NCBI GenBank assembly: GCA_039679385.1
Contig: JBDKVB010000050.1
Span: 1 to 64,000 of the forward strand
Source: Armatimonadia bacterium
GTDB lineage: Bacteria > Armatimonadota > Zipacnadia > Zipacnadales > JABUFB01
Reading direction: 5' to 3'
Length of the DNA: 64,000 nucleotides
Part shown: piece by piece, positions 1-8,115 of the stretch
Layout of the letters: each line of letters opens with the position of its first letter
Numbering within the stretch: position 1 is the first letter of the stretch
Notes under the pieces: generated by a model
The model's database searches: none
Seen by the model: the letters and a program-made list of their open reading frames with translations, nothing else
Told to the model about the DNA's origin: nothing
Made by a program: the position numbers and the translations under genes

Positions 1-947
1 TGCACCCTGAGGTCGCCGGAATCGGCCTGTACGAGTACTGCGACCAGTGGGCCCGCGCAGGAAAGCCGGAGGTGCAGGAGGATACGGACGCACGCGAGTT
101 CTGGGGACTGGTCACGGCGGAGCGAACGCCGAAGCAGACCTATCGAGCTGCCACCGAGATGTTCCGGCTCATCCTGCGGAATGAGGAGCTGATCCTGCGC
201 TGGAAATCACCGGCGAGAGTGCTGGTGAGCCAGCAGGACCTGGACTGGTGGAAGCTGGGGATCGCCGATTCGCAGTACCACGAGCGCATCGCTGCCGAGC
301 TGTATCGCAGCGGGGTGTCCTTCCGGTTCGTGGACTCGGACGGACTGCTGTCTCTCGACCCGCAGACGACTCCGCGCCTGGTGCTGTGTGACAGTATTCT
401 GGGCAGCAATCCGGACGGCAGTGCGGACGCTGTGGGGCGCCTCATCAGCTATGTCGAGAACGGTGGGAATCTGCTGTACATCTCACGGATGCCCTGGCAG
501 CAACTCTACGGGAAGACGGGACTGCCCCCAGAGTTCGTACCCGGTGGCGAGACGACCCCTGTGGCACGAGGTTACGGGCACGGTCAGATCGGCCTCCTTC
601 CGGTGTATGAGGCAGACCCGGGCAAGCTGCGCTACTACCTGCTGGACTACCTGGCGGAGGCGCTGAAGGATCGGCCGGTAGCCTCGGTGGACTACCCAGA
701 GGGCGACGGGCCGGTGTACTGGCGGGTGTTTGAGGACGGCGACGACCGCTGGCTGCTGATGGTCAATGTCGGCGGGAAGCCAATCCAGCGGCTCAAGCTC
801 ATCCTGGGGCCGAAGGTGGCCCTGGGGCAGCTCAACCGGACGGAAAGTGACGGTGGAGGCCTTCGCGCCGAAGGCAAGGACGTGGTCTACGACGGGCTGA
901 ACGTGTACGCGCTGATCAAGATCCGAGCGCCGAAGGGCGGTTGGTAG
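1..947 (+). CDS. glycoside hydrolase-like protein, 3' part (partial)
   Basis: The reading frame is open from the window edge (first full codon at base 3) to a TAG at 945-947, so the 5' part lies outside. The first 35-40 residues (GLYEYCDQWARAGKP...) look like the end of a TIM-barrel catalytic domain with an acid-rich active-site strand. Next comes a Rossmann-like region (about residues 70-160) ending in YVENGGNLLYISRMPW, as in the trimerisation/GATase-like domain of GH42-type beta-galactosidases. A C-terminal beta domain follows. I infer a carbohydrate-active enzyme; the exact family cannot be fixed without the catalytic half. An internal GTG at 72 is not the true start, because conserved sequence continues upstream of it. 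A strong hairpin terminator follows 38 bases after the stop. Confidence 0.6.
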   Translation, partial: HPEVAGIGLYEYCDQWARAGKPEVQEDTDAREFWGLVTAERTPKQTYRAATEMFRLILRNEELILRWKSPARVLVSQQDLDWWKLGIADSQYHERIAAELYRSGVSFRFVDSDGLLSLDPQTTPRLVLCDSILGSNPDGSADAVGRLISYVENGGNLLYISRMPWQQLYGKTGLPPEFVPGGETTPVARGYGHGQIGLLPVYEADPGKLRYYLLDYLAEALKDRPVASVDYPEGDGPVYWRVFEDGDDRWLLMVNVGGKPIQRLKLILGPKVALGQLNRTESDGGGLRAEGKDVVYDGLNVYALIKIRAPKGGW

Positions 948-982
948 ACCGGGAGCGGCATCACCAAACACCAAGGATGGAA

Positions 983-1014
983 AAGGGCCCGACGGTACGC
1001 CGTCGGGCCCTTCG
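983..1014. terminator. bidirectional intrinsic terminator
   Basis: A perfect 11-bp stem (985-995 with 1000-1010) closes on the tetraloop TACG. It is preceded by AAAA and followed by TTCG. It lies between the convergent hydrolase (+) and purS (-) genes and can serve both strands. Confidence 0.85.
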
Positions 1015-1048
1015 TGTGTGTGGCTAAGGGTGTGCGTGGATCAGGCGA

Positions 1049-1576
1049 CTACCAGATCTCGCACTCCTGGAAATGCGGGTTCAGCAGGAGGCCCTGATCG
1101 CGGGCGGTCGTGACGGCGATCTCGCGGGCAAGCTCCTCGGCACGCGCGCGACTCTCGCAGGCCAGCTCGAGCGTCCACAGGACGCCCTTGACGAGACCGG
1201 TAACGCGCTCGCCGTAACCCAGCCGTCCCTGCAGAGCCGAGAGGGCACCTTCGGCCGAACCGTCGGTTGGATCGGTGACGAGAACCTGGACCACGTGACG
1301 TCCATCCGACTCGGCGACAGCCTGATGGCTGCCTGCACGGAGCTCGTAGACGTGCTTGTTGGGGTTGACGAAGACGTTCGTCTTCTCGGCCAGCTCCGTA
1401 GCCAACTCGATCGCAGCGGCCGAGTCGGGAACGTTGAGTTGTAGCCGGAAGTAGTCTGCACGCTTGAGTGACTTGAGTACCTCGGCGTATCCCATGCGGC
1501 GGCGGAGAGCACCGGCAGCGGTGAGAGCTGTGACATCGGGTATCTTGAGGCGAACCAGCAGTTCGACGGACTCCAT
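1049..1576 (-). CDS. purS: tandem two-domain PurS-like FGAM synthase subunit
   Basis: PurS is the small dimeric subunit that bridges PurL and PurQ in formylglycinamidine ribonucleotide synthase (purine step 4) and is normally about 80 residues. This 175-residue protein contains two consecutive PurS-like units. Domain 1 (about 3-79) has the RRRMGYAEVL helix-turn and ends in VNPNKHVYEL. Domain 2 (about 94-175) has GRLGYGERV and ends in LLNPHFQECEIW. The second copy is clearly diverged. The ATG at 1576 is preferred because AGAGGA lies 8 bases upstream; a frame extension to 1663 would overlap purQ and has no such site. It lies 70 bases downstream of purQ on the same strand, and no purL is visible. 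Its assignment rests on the fold pattern and the purQ neighbour. Confidence 0.8.
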   Translation of the reverse strand: MESVELLVRLKIPDVTALTAAGALRRRMGYAEVLKSLKRADYFRLQLNVPDSAAAIELATELAEKTNVFVNPNKHVYELRAGSHQAVAESDGRHVVQVLVTDPTDGSAEGALSALQGRLGYGERVTGLVKGVLWTLELACESRARAEELAREIAVTTARDQGLLLNPHFQECEIW

Positions 1577-1646
1577 GGTCAACATCCTCTGGGTGTGAGA
1601 TGCAGAAACCTGTGCGGATCGAAACAGAAGCGAGACGGCTGCAGGG

Positions 1647-2480
1647 CTACTGCAGCAGCGCACGCAGAGACTCGAACACAGCGCGGCCAGGACCGGGCTT
1701 CAGGGACGCCTCGGCATCGCCGTAGGCCTCAGCCTTGCACTCCGCCCAGGTGCCGCCGAGTTCACCGGGCACCTGTCGCAGGAAGCTGGCCCGCTCGGGG
1801 TGCGGCATCATGGCCAGGACATTCCCCTCGGGGTTGCACAGGCCGGCGATGTTGGCGAGGGCACCGTTCGGGTTCACATCGCGGCTCTCGTCGAGCTCGC
1901 CTTCGGCGTCGCAGTACTGGAACACGATCTGATCGTTGGCGCGCAGAGTGTCCAGCAGGCCCTCGATCCTGGTCGTGAAGCGCCCTTCGCCGTGGGCGAT
2001 CGGAACCGGCCAGACAAGACCGGGCTCCATGGCCGAGGTGAGCTTGCAGCGCGACGAGGAATGTCGCAGGTAGAGCCAACGGCAGCAAAAGCCGGCGATG
2101 CGTCCCTCAGGGTCATGGAAGTTGGGAGCCAGGGCCATCTCAACCTTGCCGGGCTGGATACCGGGGATGAGGCCGGCCTCGACCAGAACCTGGGCGCCGT
2201 TGCAGATGCCCAGGCAGGGCTTGCCTTTGTCCATGACTTCGGAGAAGACGCGCTTGACGATGGGCTCTTTGGCAGCGATGGCTCCGCTGCGGACACGGTC
2301 CTGGTAAGAGAACCCGCCGCCGATGATGTAGCCATCGTAATCGGCCAGGATATCGGGATCGCGGTTCCAGCGGAAGACGTCGCAGGCCATACCCGCGACC
2401 TCCGCGGCACGCTTGCTCTCCCACTCGCAGTTCGAGCCAGGAAACTGAATCAGGGCAACACGGGGGGCATCCGACGGCAT
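1647..2480 (-). CDS. purQ: phosphoribosylformylglycinamidine synthase, glutaminase subunit
   Basis: This is the class I glutamine amidotransferase subunit that supplies ammonia to PurL in purine synthesis. At 277 residues it is of the longer PurQ type. Visible motifs are the N-terminal VALIQFPGSNCE, the oxyanion/nucleophile strand GICNGAQVL with catalytic Cys93, and the His-Glu pair in MMPHPERA near the C-terminus. The start at 2480 (ATG, MPSDAP) sits 8 bases after GAGGAG; a GTG nine bases upstream is too close to that site. A TTGAGT-17-TATGAT promoter lies just upstream with a 16-base palindrome over its -35, so purQ-purS is likely its own regulated unit. Confidence 0.93.
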   Translation of the reverse strand: MPSDAPRVALIQFPGSNCEWESKRAAEVAGMACDVFRWNRDPDILADYDGYIIGGGFSYQDRVRSGAIAAKEPIVKRVFSEVMDKGKPCLGICNGAQVLVEAGLIPGIQPGKVEMALAPNFHDPEGRIAGFCCRWLYLRHSSSRCKLTSAMEPGLVWPVPIAHGEGRFTTRIEGLLDTLRANDQIVFQYCDAEGELDESRDVNPNGALANIAGLCNPEGNVLAMMPHPERASFLRQVPGELGGTWAECKAEAYGDAEASLKPGPGRAVFESLRALLQ

Positions 2481-2519
2481 GAGTGGCACTCCTCAAAGCA
2501 GGCAATCTTGACGGCTGTT

Positions 2520-2548
2520 ATCATAGCAGGCTCCGGCGCCGGACTCAA
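2520..2548 (-). promoter_or_regulatory. purQS promoter with overlapping palindrome
   Basis: On the minus strand TTGAGT (2543-2548) and TATGAT (2520-2525) are separated by exactly 17 bases, about 35 bases before the purQ start codon. CCGGACT-CA-AGTCCGG, a 16-base inverted repeat with perfect 7-base arms (2539-2554), covers the -35. This suggests a repressor operator. The regulator is not identifiable here. Confidence 0.65.
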
Positions 2549-2618
2549 GTCCGGGGCGAGGAAGAACCTGCCGGGTGGCCCGACGATGCTTGCGGAGAGT
2601 GCAGCAAGGGCCGGGTGA

Positions 2619-3896
2619 TCAGGTCTTCCGCTCCCTGGTCTTGGCGGCTGGGAACAGGACGTTGTTGAGGATCAAACGATAGCCCGGCGAGTGGCGATGC
2701 TGCGTGAGGTCGGTAGGCGGCTCGCCCACCACATGGGCGTAATCCTCCGGGTCATGACCCGCCAGGAAGGTGTAAGTGCCCTTCCCGAAGTCGCCGTGGA
2801 TGTACTTGACCTTGAGGTCGCCGGGGAAGTCGCCCAGCACGATCGCGGTGCTCTTCAGCAGCGACCGGCGGAAAGCCGTCGTCAGCCCCAGGAAATCGGG
2901 CACAGCCTTGACGTGGCACTGGTTGAGCATGGTCGCGATCGGGTCCTGCTTGGCAGAGAACTCGAAGAGCTCGAAGGTCTGGCCACGATAGACCAGGTCA
3001 CCGGGGGCCGGCGGAACGTCGATGTCCGACAGCTCGGGCACGAAGGGGTTCTTGGCGAGGTGGAACCCGCGGAAGGCCAGCGTCGCAGCGTAGTTGAGGT
3101 TCGCATCGGCTGCGGGGTCGACGGGCGTGCCGTCGATCTCGGCCGGCACGATGTCTCTGCCCCGAGCCGATAGAGCGATGTCGAGGCTGTCGGGCGCACT
3201 GCACATGGCGAACAGGAAGCCTCCGGCGGCGGTCCAGTCGGCAAGGCGCCCGGCGACAGCACCCTTCTCCTCCTGAACCGAGGTGTACCCCAGTTCCTGC
3301 GCCACCGCTCGTGAGCTCATCACCATGCGCCGGTACCACGGCTGATTCTGAAAGGTGGAGAAGAACCGTCCGAACTGGCCGGTGAAGTCCTCGTGGTGCA
3401 GGTGCAGCCACTCGTAGTCGGCGAGCTTTCCGGCCAGGACCTCCCGGTCCCAGAGCTTGACGTACTCGATCTGGGCGTATTCGAGGGCCAGGCGCACGGC
3501 ATCGTCCCAGGGCTCGGCATCGGGCGGGACGTAGACGGCGATCTTGGGCGCCTTGGTGAGCTGCACGCGCTCCATGTTGGCGGTGCGGATCGTGGCGTAG
3601 ATCGACTGACGGGCAGCATCGCCGAGGGGCTCGACGGCGACCCCCATGGTATTGGCGTGATCTCGCACGGCCGGCGAGTCGGGCAGGAGGAAGGAGCCGC
3701 CACGATAGTTGAGCAGCCACTCGCACTCGAGGCCACGAGGCTCCTGCAGGCACCAGTAGGTGAGGCCGTAGGCCCGCAGATGGTCGCTCTGTGCAGCGTC
3801 CATGGGGACGAGTAGGGACTGCGCCCCGACCGGGAGACACAGCAGCAGGGCGACAGCGAGAGCCCAGAAGGTTCTGAGGCCGAGGTTGATGGGCAT
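2619..3896 (-). CDS. exported protein of the family often mislabelled asparagine synthetase B
   Basis: The 425-residue protein begins with a clear signal peptide (INLGLRTFWALAVALLLCLP then GAQS). Its body matches a family I know from Bacteroidetes and relatives: LLVPMDAAQSDHLRAYGL, then WLLNYRGGSFLL, YEWLHLHHEDFTGQFG, and GGFLFAMCSAPDSLDIAL. These proteins are often annotated asparagine synthetase B, but no glutaminase Cys2 or PP-loop is visible, so that name is not supported. The C-terminus (KVKYIHGDFGKGTYTFLAGH) suggests a GATase-like or carbohydrate-binding fold. The function is unknown and probably periplasmic. The ATG at 3896 has TTGAGG 6 bases upstream; a TTG 12 bases earlier is inside that site. 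It is transcribed alone, ending about 70 bases before the purQ promoter. Confidence 0.7.
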   Translation of the reverse strand: MPINLGLRTFWALAVALLLCLPVGAQSLLVPMDAAQSDHLRAYGLTYWCLQEPRGLECEWLLNYRGGSFLLPDSPAVRDHANTMGVAVEPLGDAARQSIYATIRTANMERVQLTKAPKIAVYVPPDAEPWDDAVRLALEYAQIEYVKLWDREVLAGKLADYEWLHLHHEDFTGQFGRFFSTFQNQPWYRRMVMSSRAVAQELGYTSVQEEKGAVAGRLADWTAAGGFLFAMCSAPDSLDIALSARGRDIVPAEIDGTPVDPAADANLNYAATLAFRGFHLAKNPFVPELSDIDVPPAPGDLVYRGQTFELFEFSAKQDPIATMLNQCHVKAVPDFLGLTTAFRRSLLKSTAIVLGDFPGDLKVKYIHGDFGKGTYTFLAGHDPEDYAHVVGEPPTDLTQHRHSPGYRLILNNVLFPAAKTRERKT

Positions 3897-4019
3897 GGAG
3901 TGCCTCAAGAGTCGGACCGGACCACACGAAGTGAACTAGATGATACACCAGCGGGCGGAGGAAGGGAACGGACAAGAGGTGCGATTGGTGAAGCGGGAAC
4001 TCCTGGGTTCGGCGAGGTG

Positions 4020-4048
4020 TTGCTTTATTGGAAGATATGCATTATGCT
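4020..4048 (+). promoter_or_regulatory. hsp20 promoter
   Basis: TTGCTT (4020-4025), a 17-base spacer and TATGCT (4043-4048) lie in the only AT-rich stretch nearby, 57 bases before the hsp20 start. The rimP promoter at 7990 shares the same TTGCTTTA -35 region. No CIRCE or HAIR-like inverted repeat is seen. Confidence 0.65.
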
Positions 4049-4104
4049 TTAGCGCATTGCACTAAGGGTTCTTTCTATTTCGAAGGCAACAGTGGGAGTG
4101 CGCC

Positions 4105-4509
4105 ATGCCCTCTTACCGACTCACGATGTACAGAGTGACCAACCATACGCCGACCCCCTCCGGCGAGCCGCAGAACCAGTTCGGGCCCCCGACCGATGTG
4201 CTCGAGACGGAAGCGGGCTTCGAGATCCGCATGGAGCTTGCCGGGATCGATCCGGCGCAGACCCAGGCAGAAGTGGGCCCCGACAACCGCACGGTCACAG
4301 TTACGGGAGTGCGACTGGCCCCGGATTCGGGTCCTGTCCGCCTGCTGAATCTGGAGATCCAGTACGGTCCCTTCACGCGACAGGTATGCCTACCGGTCGA
4401 AGTGGAGGGGCAGGGCGCTGAGGCTTCCTACGTGGATGGCTTCCTGGTGATCCGCCTCCCGAAGAAGGAGCGGCCGGTGGAGCGCAGGCGGATCCCGATC
4501 GACGACTGA
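4105..4509 (+). CDS. Hsp20 / alpha-crystallin small heat-shock protein
   Basis: A small ATP-independent chaperone of 134 residues, expected to form cytoplasmic oligomers that hold unfolding proteins. The alpha-crystallin domain runs from about residue 28 (PPTDVLETEAGFEIRMELAG) to about 122, with the typical DGFLVIRLPKKE strand that normally precedes the C-terminal IXI motif. Here the tail is RRRIPIDD, which provides an IPI version of that motif. The N-terminal arm is short. The ATG has GGGAG 6-7 bases upstream. It precedes lon by 67 bases, so chaperone and protease may be co-expressed from the promoter at 4020. Confidence 0.92.
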   Translation: MPSYRLTMYRVTNHTPTPSGEPQNQFGPPTDVLETEAGFEIRMELAGIDPAQTQAEVGPDNRTVTVTGVRLAPDSGPVRLLNLEIQYGPFTRQVCLPVEVEGQGAEASYVDGFLVIRLPKKERPVERRRIPIDD

Positions 4510-4576
4510 AGGATGAGTGGGCTAGGTGGAATTGTCTGGGGCATGAGGCGCGCGCCCCTTACGGGAGTGGTACCCG

Positions 4577-6934
4577 ATGGTAGACGTTTCGACGAAGGAT
4601 AGCGGGACGCAGAGCGAACAGACTACGCCGACAGTGGTCCCGGTGCTTCCCCTGCGCGGGATGGTCGCCTTTCCGCAGATGGTGATCCCAATAGCGGTCG
4701 TGGAAGAGGCCGACCTGCTGGCGGTTGACCGGGCCGTGTCGGCGGATCGCACGCTGATGCTGGTGGCCGCCAAGGAGGGCGAGGAGGAAGCCGGCCCGGA
4801 GACGCTGTACGACCTGGGCACCCTGGCAAGCGTGCAGAAGATGATTCAGATGCCCGATGGGTCGCGCCGCCTGGTACTGCGAGGCATGGGGCGGATGAGA
4901 GTGGTCGGCTACGAGGAGACAAAGCCGGTACTTGTGGCCCGGGTGGAGTCGGTGGCCGAAGTCGGGCAGGAGACAGCCGAGACCGAGGCGCTCTTCCACA
5001 CCGTCCTACGCATCTTCCAGCAGATCGTGCAGTTGTCGCCGTACCTGCCGGAGGAGGCCTACGTCCAGGCGCTCAACGTGGACTCGGCCGCTACCCTCTG
5101 TGACCTGGTGGCGGCGGCCCTGCCGCTCAAGGTGGAGGACCAGCAGGCGGTGCTGGCGGAACTGAGCATTGAGGCACGCCTCAAGCTGGTCAGCCGGCAG
5201 GCCCAGGAAGTGCTGACGAAGCTTGAGCTCGCCGACCGAGTGGGAACCGATGCCCGGGAGGAGATCGAGAAGAACCAGCGCGAGTACATCCTCCGGGAGC
5301 AACTGCGGGCCATCCGCAAGGAGCTTGGCGAGGAGGACGAGGAGCAGAAGGAGGTTGAGCGGCTGCGGGAGCGGCTGACCGAGGCCCAGCTTCCCGAGCA
5401 GGCCCAGAAGGCAGCCGACCGCGAACTCGACCGCCTGGCGCAGATGAACCCGGCGGCGGCCGAGTATGGTGTGGTGCGGACGTACCTGGAGTGGATGGCC
5501 GACCTTCCCTGGAGCAAATCCAGCGAGGACAAGCTCGACGTGAAGGCCGCCCAGAAGGTGCTCGATGAGGACCACTACGGCCTCGAGGAGATCAAGGACC
5601 GGATCGTCGAGTACCTGGCGGTGCGCAAGATCAGGAAAGACGCGAAGGGGCCGATTCTGTGCTTCGTCGGCCCTCCGGGTGTTGGCAAGACCTCGCTGGG
5701 ACGCAGTGTTGCCCGGGCAACGGGGCGACAGTTCATGCGGATGTCCCTGGGTGGTCTTCATGACGAGGCGGAGATTCGCGGACACCGGCGGACCTATGTT
5801 GGGGCCATGCCGGGGCGGATCGTGCGCGCCCTCCGGGATGCCGGCACGAACAACCCGGTGATCATGCTCGACGAGGTAGACAAGGTGGGTCAGGATTACC
5901 GGGGCGACCCGACCTCCGCCCTACTGGAGGTGCTGGACCCGGAGCAGAACTTCTCCTTCAGCGACAACTACCTGGAGGTCGCCTTCGACCTGTCGCGGGT
6001 ACTGTTCATCTGCACCGCGAACGTGCTGCAGACGATTCCGGCGCCGCTCCTGGACCGCATGGAGGTCATCCAACTTGCGGGCTATACGGAGGAGGAGAAA
6101 CTGCATATCGCCAAGCGGTTCCTTGTCCCCCGCCAGCGGGAGGAGCACGGTCTGAACGCAAAGCAGGTGAGGATCACCGACGCAGCCCTGCGCGGCGTGA
6201 TCGGCAAGTACACTCGCGAGGCCGGCGTGCGCAATCTGGAGCGCGAGATCGGCACCATCTGCCGGAAGGTCGCGCGGAAGGTAGCCGAAGGAGCCGAGGA
6301 CCTGCCAACCGTCGGAGTCGATAACCTCGAGGACTTCCTCGGGCGGCAGAAGGTCTTCCCCGAGGCCTGCGAGCGGGTGACCCAGCCCGGCGTCGTGACC
6401 GGTCTCGCCTGGACGCAGGTCGGCGGTGAGATTCTGTTCATCGAGGCCACCAAGATGCCGGGTAAGGGGCGGTTCAAGCTCACGGGGCAAGTCGGCGACG
6501 TGATGAGCGAATCGGCAGAGGCGGCGCTCAGCTACGTCCGGGCGAACGCAGCCCAACTGGGGATTGAGGAGGACTTCTTTGAGCACTACGATATACACAT
6601 CCATGTGCCGAGTGGGGCGGTGCCGAAGGACGGTCCCTCGGCCGGTGTGGCGATGGTGACTGCACTGGTGTCCCTGCTGACGAACCGACGCGTGAAGTGC
6701 AGTGTGGGGATGACCGGCGAGATCACGCTGCGAGGGCGAGTGTTGCCGATCGGCGGCCTGAAGGAGAAGAGCCTGGCAGCTCGCCGGGCCGGCCTCGACA
6801 CGATCATCGTCCCCGAGCAGAACAAGGGCGATGTGGAAGAGCTGCGCGATGATCTGGGCAGTGACGTGCACTTCGTCCTGGCCTCGACGATCGACGACGT
6901 GCTTGAGGCGGCGCTGGAGCCCGCTCCGCAGTAG
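4577..6934 (+). CDS. lon: ATP-dependent Lon protease
   Basis: A soluble hexameric AAA+ serine protease that degrades misfolded and regulatory proteins. At 785 residues it matches the family length. The LON substrate-binding domain spans about 18-205, with a charged coiled-coil region about 220-290. The AAA+ module carries Walker A GPPGVGKT (365-372) and Walker B VIMLDEVDK. The C-terminal protease domain has PKDGPSAGVAM with Ser688 and GGLKEKSLAARRAG with Lys731. Their 43-residue spacing equals that of the known catalytic dyad. No membrane segment is present, so it is a LonA. GGGAG lies upstream of the ATG. A terminator follows at 7005. Confidence 0.97.
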   Translation: MVDVSTKDSGTQSEQTTPTVVPVLPLRGMVAFPQMVIPIAVVEEADLLAVDRAVSADRTLMLVAAKEGEEEAGPETLYDLGTLASVQKMIQMPDGSRRLVLRGMGRMRVVGYEETKPVLVARVESVAEVGQETAETEALFHTVLRIFQQIVQLSPYLPEEAYVQALNVDSAATLCDLVAAALPLKVEDQQAVLAELSIEARLKLVSRQAQEVLTKLELADRVGTDAREEIEKNQREYILREQLRAIRKELGEEDEEQKEVERLRERLTEAQLPEQAQKAADRELDRLAQMNPAAAEYGVVRTYLEWMADLPWSKSSEDKLDVKAAQKVLDEDHYGLEEIKDRIVEYLAVRKIRKDAKGPILCFVGPPGVGKTSLGRSVARATGRQFMRMSLGGLHDEAEIRGHRRTYVGAMPGRIVRALRDAGTNNPVIMLDEVDKVGQDYRGDPTSALLEVLDPEQNFSFSDNYLEVAFDLSRVLFICTANVLQTIPAPLLDRMEVIQLAGYTEEEKLHIAKRFLVPRQREEHGLNAKQVRITDAALRGVIGKYTREAGVRNLEREIGTICRKVARKVAEGAEDLPTVGVDNLEDFLGRQKVFPEACERVTQPGVVTGLAWTQVGGEILFIEATKMPGKGRFKLTGQVGDVMSESAEAALSYVRANAAQLGIEEDFFEHYDIHIHVPSGAVPKDGPSAGVAMVTALVSLLTNRRVKCSVGMTGEITLRGRVLPIGGLKEKSLAARRAGLDTIIVPEQNKGDVEELRDDLGSDVHFVLASTIDDVLEAALEPAPQ

Positions 6935-7004
6935 CCCAGCACCTCCGGCCGAGAGCCTCGCCTGGGAGAGCGTGTCCAAGGAAATCGGACGACCTGTGAC
7001 CAAG

Positions 7005-7036
7005 ACGCCGACCTCCTTACTGAGGTCGGCGTTTCG
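7005..7036 (+). terminator. intrinsic terminator after lon
   Basis: A perfect 11-bp stem (7005-7015 with 7022-7032) with a six-base loop is followed by TTCG. The stretch from lon to the prepilin gene (6935-7235, about 300 bases) otherwise holds a single DnaA-box-like TTATCCACA (7073-7081) and a small hairpin (ACGC-CCCC-GCGT near 7121). I see no clear promoter in it. Confidence 0.8.
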
Positions 7037-7235
7037 CCTGTGCGGGGTGCGGGTATGAGTCTGGTGTTACGGTTATCCACAACATTTTGCGCAGCAGGGC
7101 GAGCCGGCGAAAGGATGGCACGCCCCCGCGTCGAAAGATCACAGGTAGGTCGCTAAGGAGGGGCACTGCAAAGGGCAGAGAGAGGTGCAAGCGCGCCTTC
7201 GGCTTCAGTCTGGGGACCCCAAGGAGATGACCGAG

Positions 7236-7886
7236 ATGAGAGGGCACGGAAGGGGCTTTACGCTGATTGAGCTGTTGGTTGTCATCGCCATCATTGCGAT
7301 CCTGGCGGCGATCTTGTTTCCAGTCTTTGCGCGGGCTCGTGAGAAGGCCCGGCAGACGAGTTGCCTGAGCAACCTCAAGCAGATCGGCCTGGCCAACAAC
7401 ATGTACATGCAAGACTACGACCAGATGTTCCCCTACGCCGCAGATAACGTGACGCTGGACACGCCCACGAGCTTCGTGTTCCGGCTCACCCCCTACATCA
7501 AGAACACACAGATCTGGCGCTGCCCCTCGGCCAGTGTGGTGAGCAACATCAACGGCGTGTCCTGCAGCTACTTCGGCAACGGCGTGATCTTCCAGAACTA
7601 CCCGAACGATGCGCGGCTGTCGAACCCGGCGGGCAGCGTAGTGTTCTGGGAGTTCATTGAGGCTCGGAACACCAGCTATCGGCGCCCCACAAGTTCGGGC
7701 ACACCGGCGCTGTGGGGCGGCTCCGTCTCGGCAGGACGGTACGGGGCCATGCACAACGGCGGGGGCAACTGCGCCTTTGCGGACGGCCACGCGAAGTGGC
7801 TCACCGAGGACAAGCACAGTGCAGGTATCTTCATGCTGACGCCGGATGACCGGGACAACGCGTATACACACTCGATCTCGTGGTGA
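7236..7886 (+). CDS. type IV prepilin-like secreted protein (H-X9-DG family)
   Basis: The 216-residue protein starts with a class III prepilin signal: short basic leader, then [20 protein letters not shown], cleaved after the Gly and methylated on Phe by a prepilin peptidase in other systems. After the helix comes [20 protein letters not shown] and near the end [16 protein letters not shown], the H-X9-DG motif common in large pseudopilin-like families of Planctomycetes and Armatimonadota. Four to five Cys suggest disulfides outside the membrane. The start at 7236 is chosen because AAGGAG lies 9 bases before it; the ATG at 7227 abuts that site. No assembly ATPase or peptidase gene is nearby. 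Its biological role is not known. Confidence 0.9.
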   Translation: MRGHGRGFTLIELLVVIAIIAILAAILFPVFARAREKARQTSCLSNLKQIGLANNMYMQDYDQMFPYAADNVTLDTPTSFVFRLTPYIKNTQIWRCPSASVVSNINGVSCSYFGNGVIFQNYPNDARLSNPAGSVVFWEFIEARNTSYRRPTSSGTPALWGGSVSAGRYGAMHNGGGNCAFADGHAKWLTEDKHSAGIFMLTPDDRDNAYTHSISW

Positions 7887-7989
7887 GGCGGCACCTCATC
7901 CCCTGCTTCCTCTCCACTCGCAGGAACGGGGGCGCGGGACGGTCAGACCTCGGCCGAGGGGTGCGTGAAGGGCAAGTCGGCGAAAGGGC

Positions 7990-8018
7990 TTGCTTTACTG
8001 GGGGCTTGTGGATATAAT
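7990..8018 (+). promoter_or_regulatory. rimP-nusA-infB operon promoter
   Basis: TTGCTT (7990-7995) and a perfect TATAAT (8013-8018) are separated by 17 bases. The predicted start near 8025 gives a leader of about 90 bases before rimP, and that leader contains a terminator-like hairpin. The 7887-7989 stretch upstream shows nothing else. Confidence 0.8.
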
Positions 8019-8050
8019 CATATCGTTGTCGTTGTTATCTCAGGGTTGCA

Positions 8051-8090
8051 ACTCCTGGGAGTGGGTGATTTCACCCACTCCCATTTGTTT
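8051..8090 (+). promoter_or_regulatory. attenuator-like hairpin in the rimP leader
   Basis: A perfect 12-bp stem (8057-8068 with 8071-8082) is followed by ATTTGTTT, the form of an intrinsic terminator. It lies between the promoter and the first gene of the operon. An alternative small hairpin, ACTCC(8051-8055)/GGAGT(8058-8062), would use the 5' arm and exclude the terminator. This fits feedback control of an operon that encodes NusA, but the mechanism is inference. The two-base loop is tight and would open by a pair or two. Confidence 0.6.
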
Positions 8091-8115
8091 GGGCGCAGGG
8101 GTTTGAGGTTTGCCG

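Noticed and set aside
5006-7003. Long open frames antisense to lon (and likewise antisense to infB, nrnA and others)
   Set aside because: High-GC shadow frames without ribosome sites or recognisable domains; the sense genes are certain.
7073-7081. DnaA box TTATCCACA
   Set aside because: Single box, no cluster, no AT-rich unwinding region and no dnaA/dnaN nearby; not an origin.
7085-7200. Possible GEMM/c-di-GMP riboswitch before the prepilin gene (GGGCGAGCC and CGAAAGGATGG pieces)
   Set aside because: The following ACGC pairs with a nearby GCGT in a small hairpin, and the conserved second half of the aptamer is missing.
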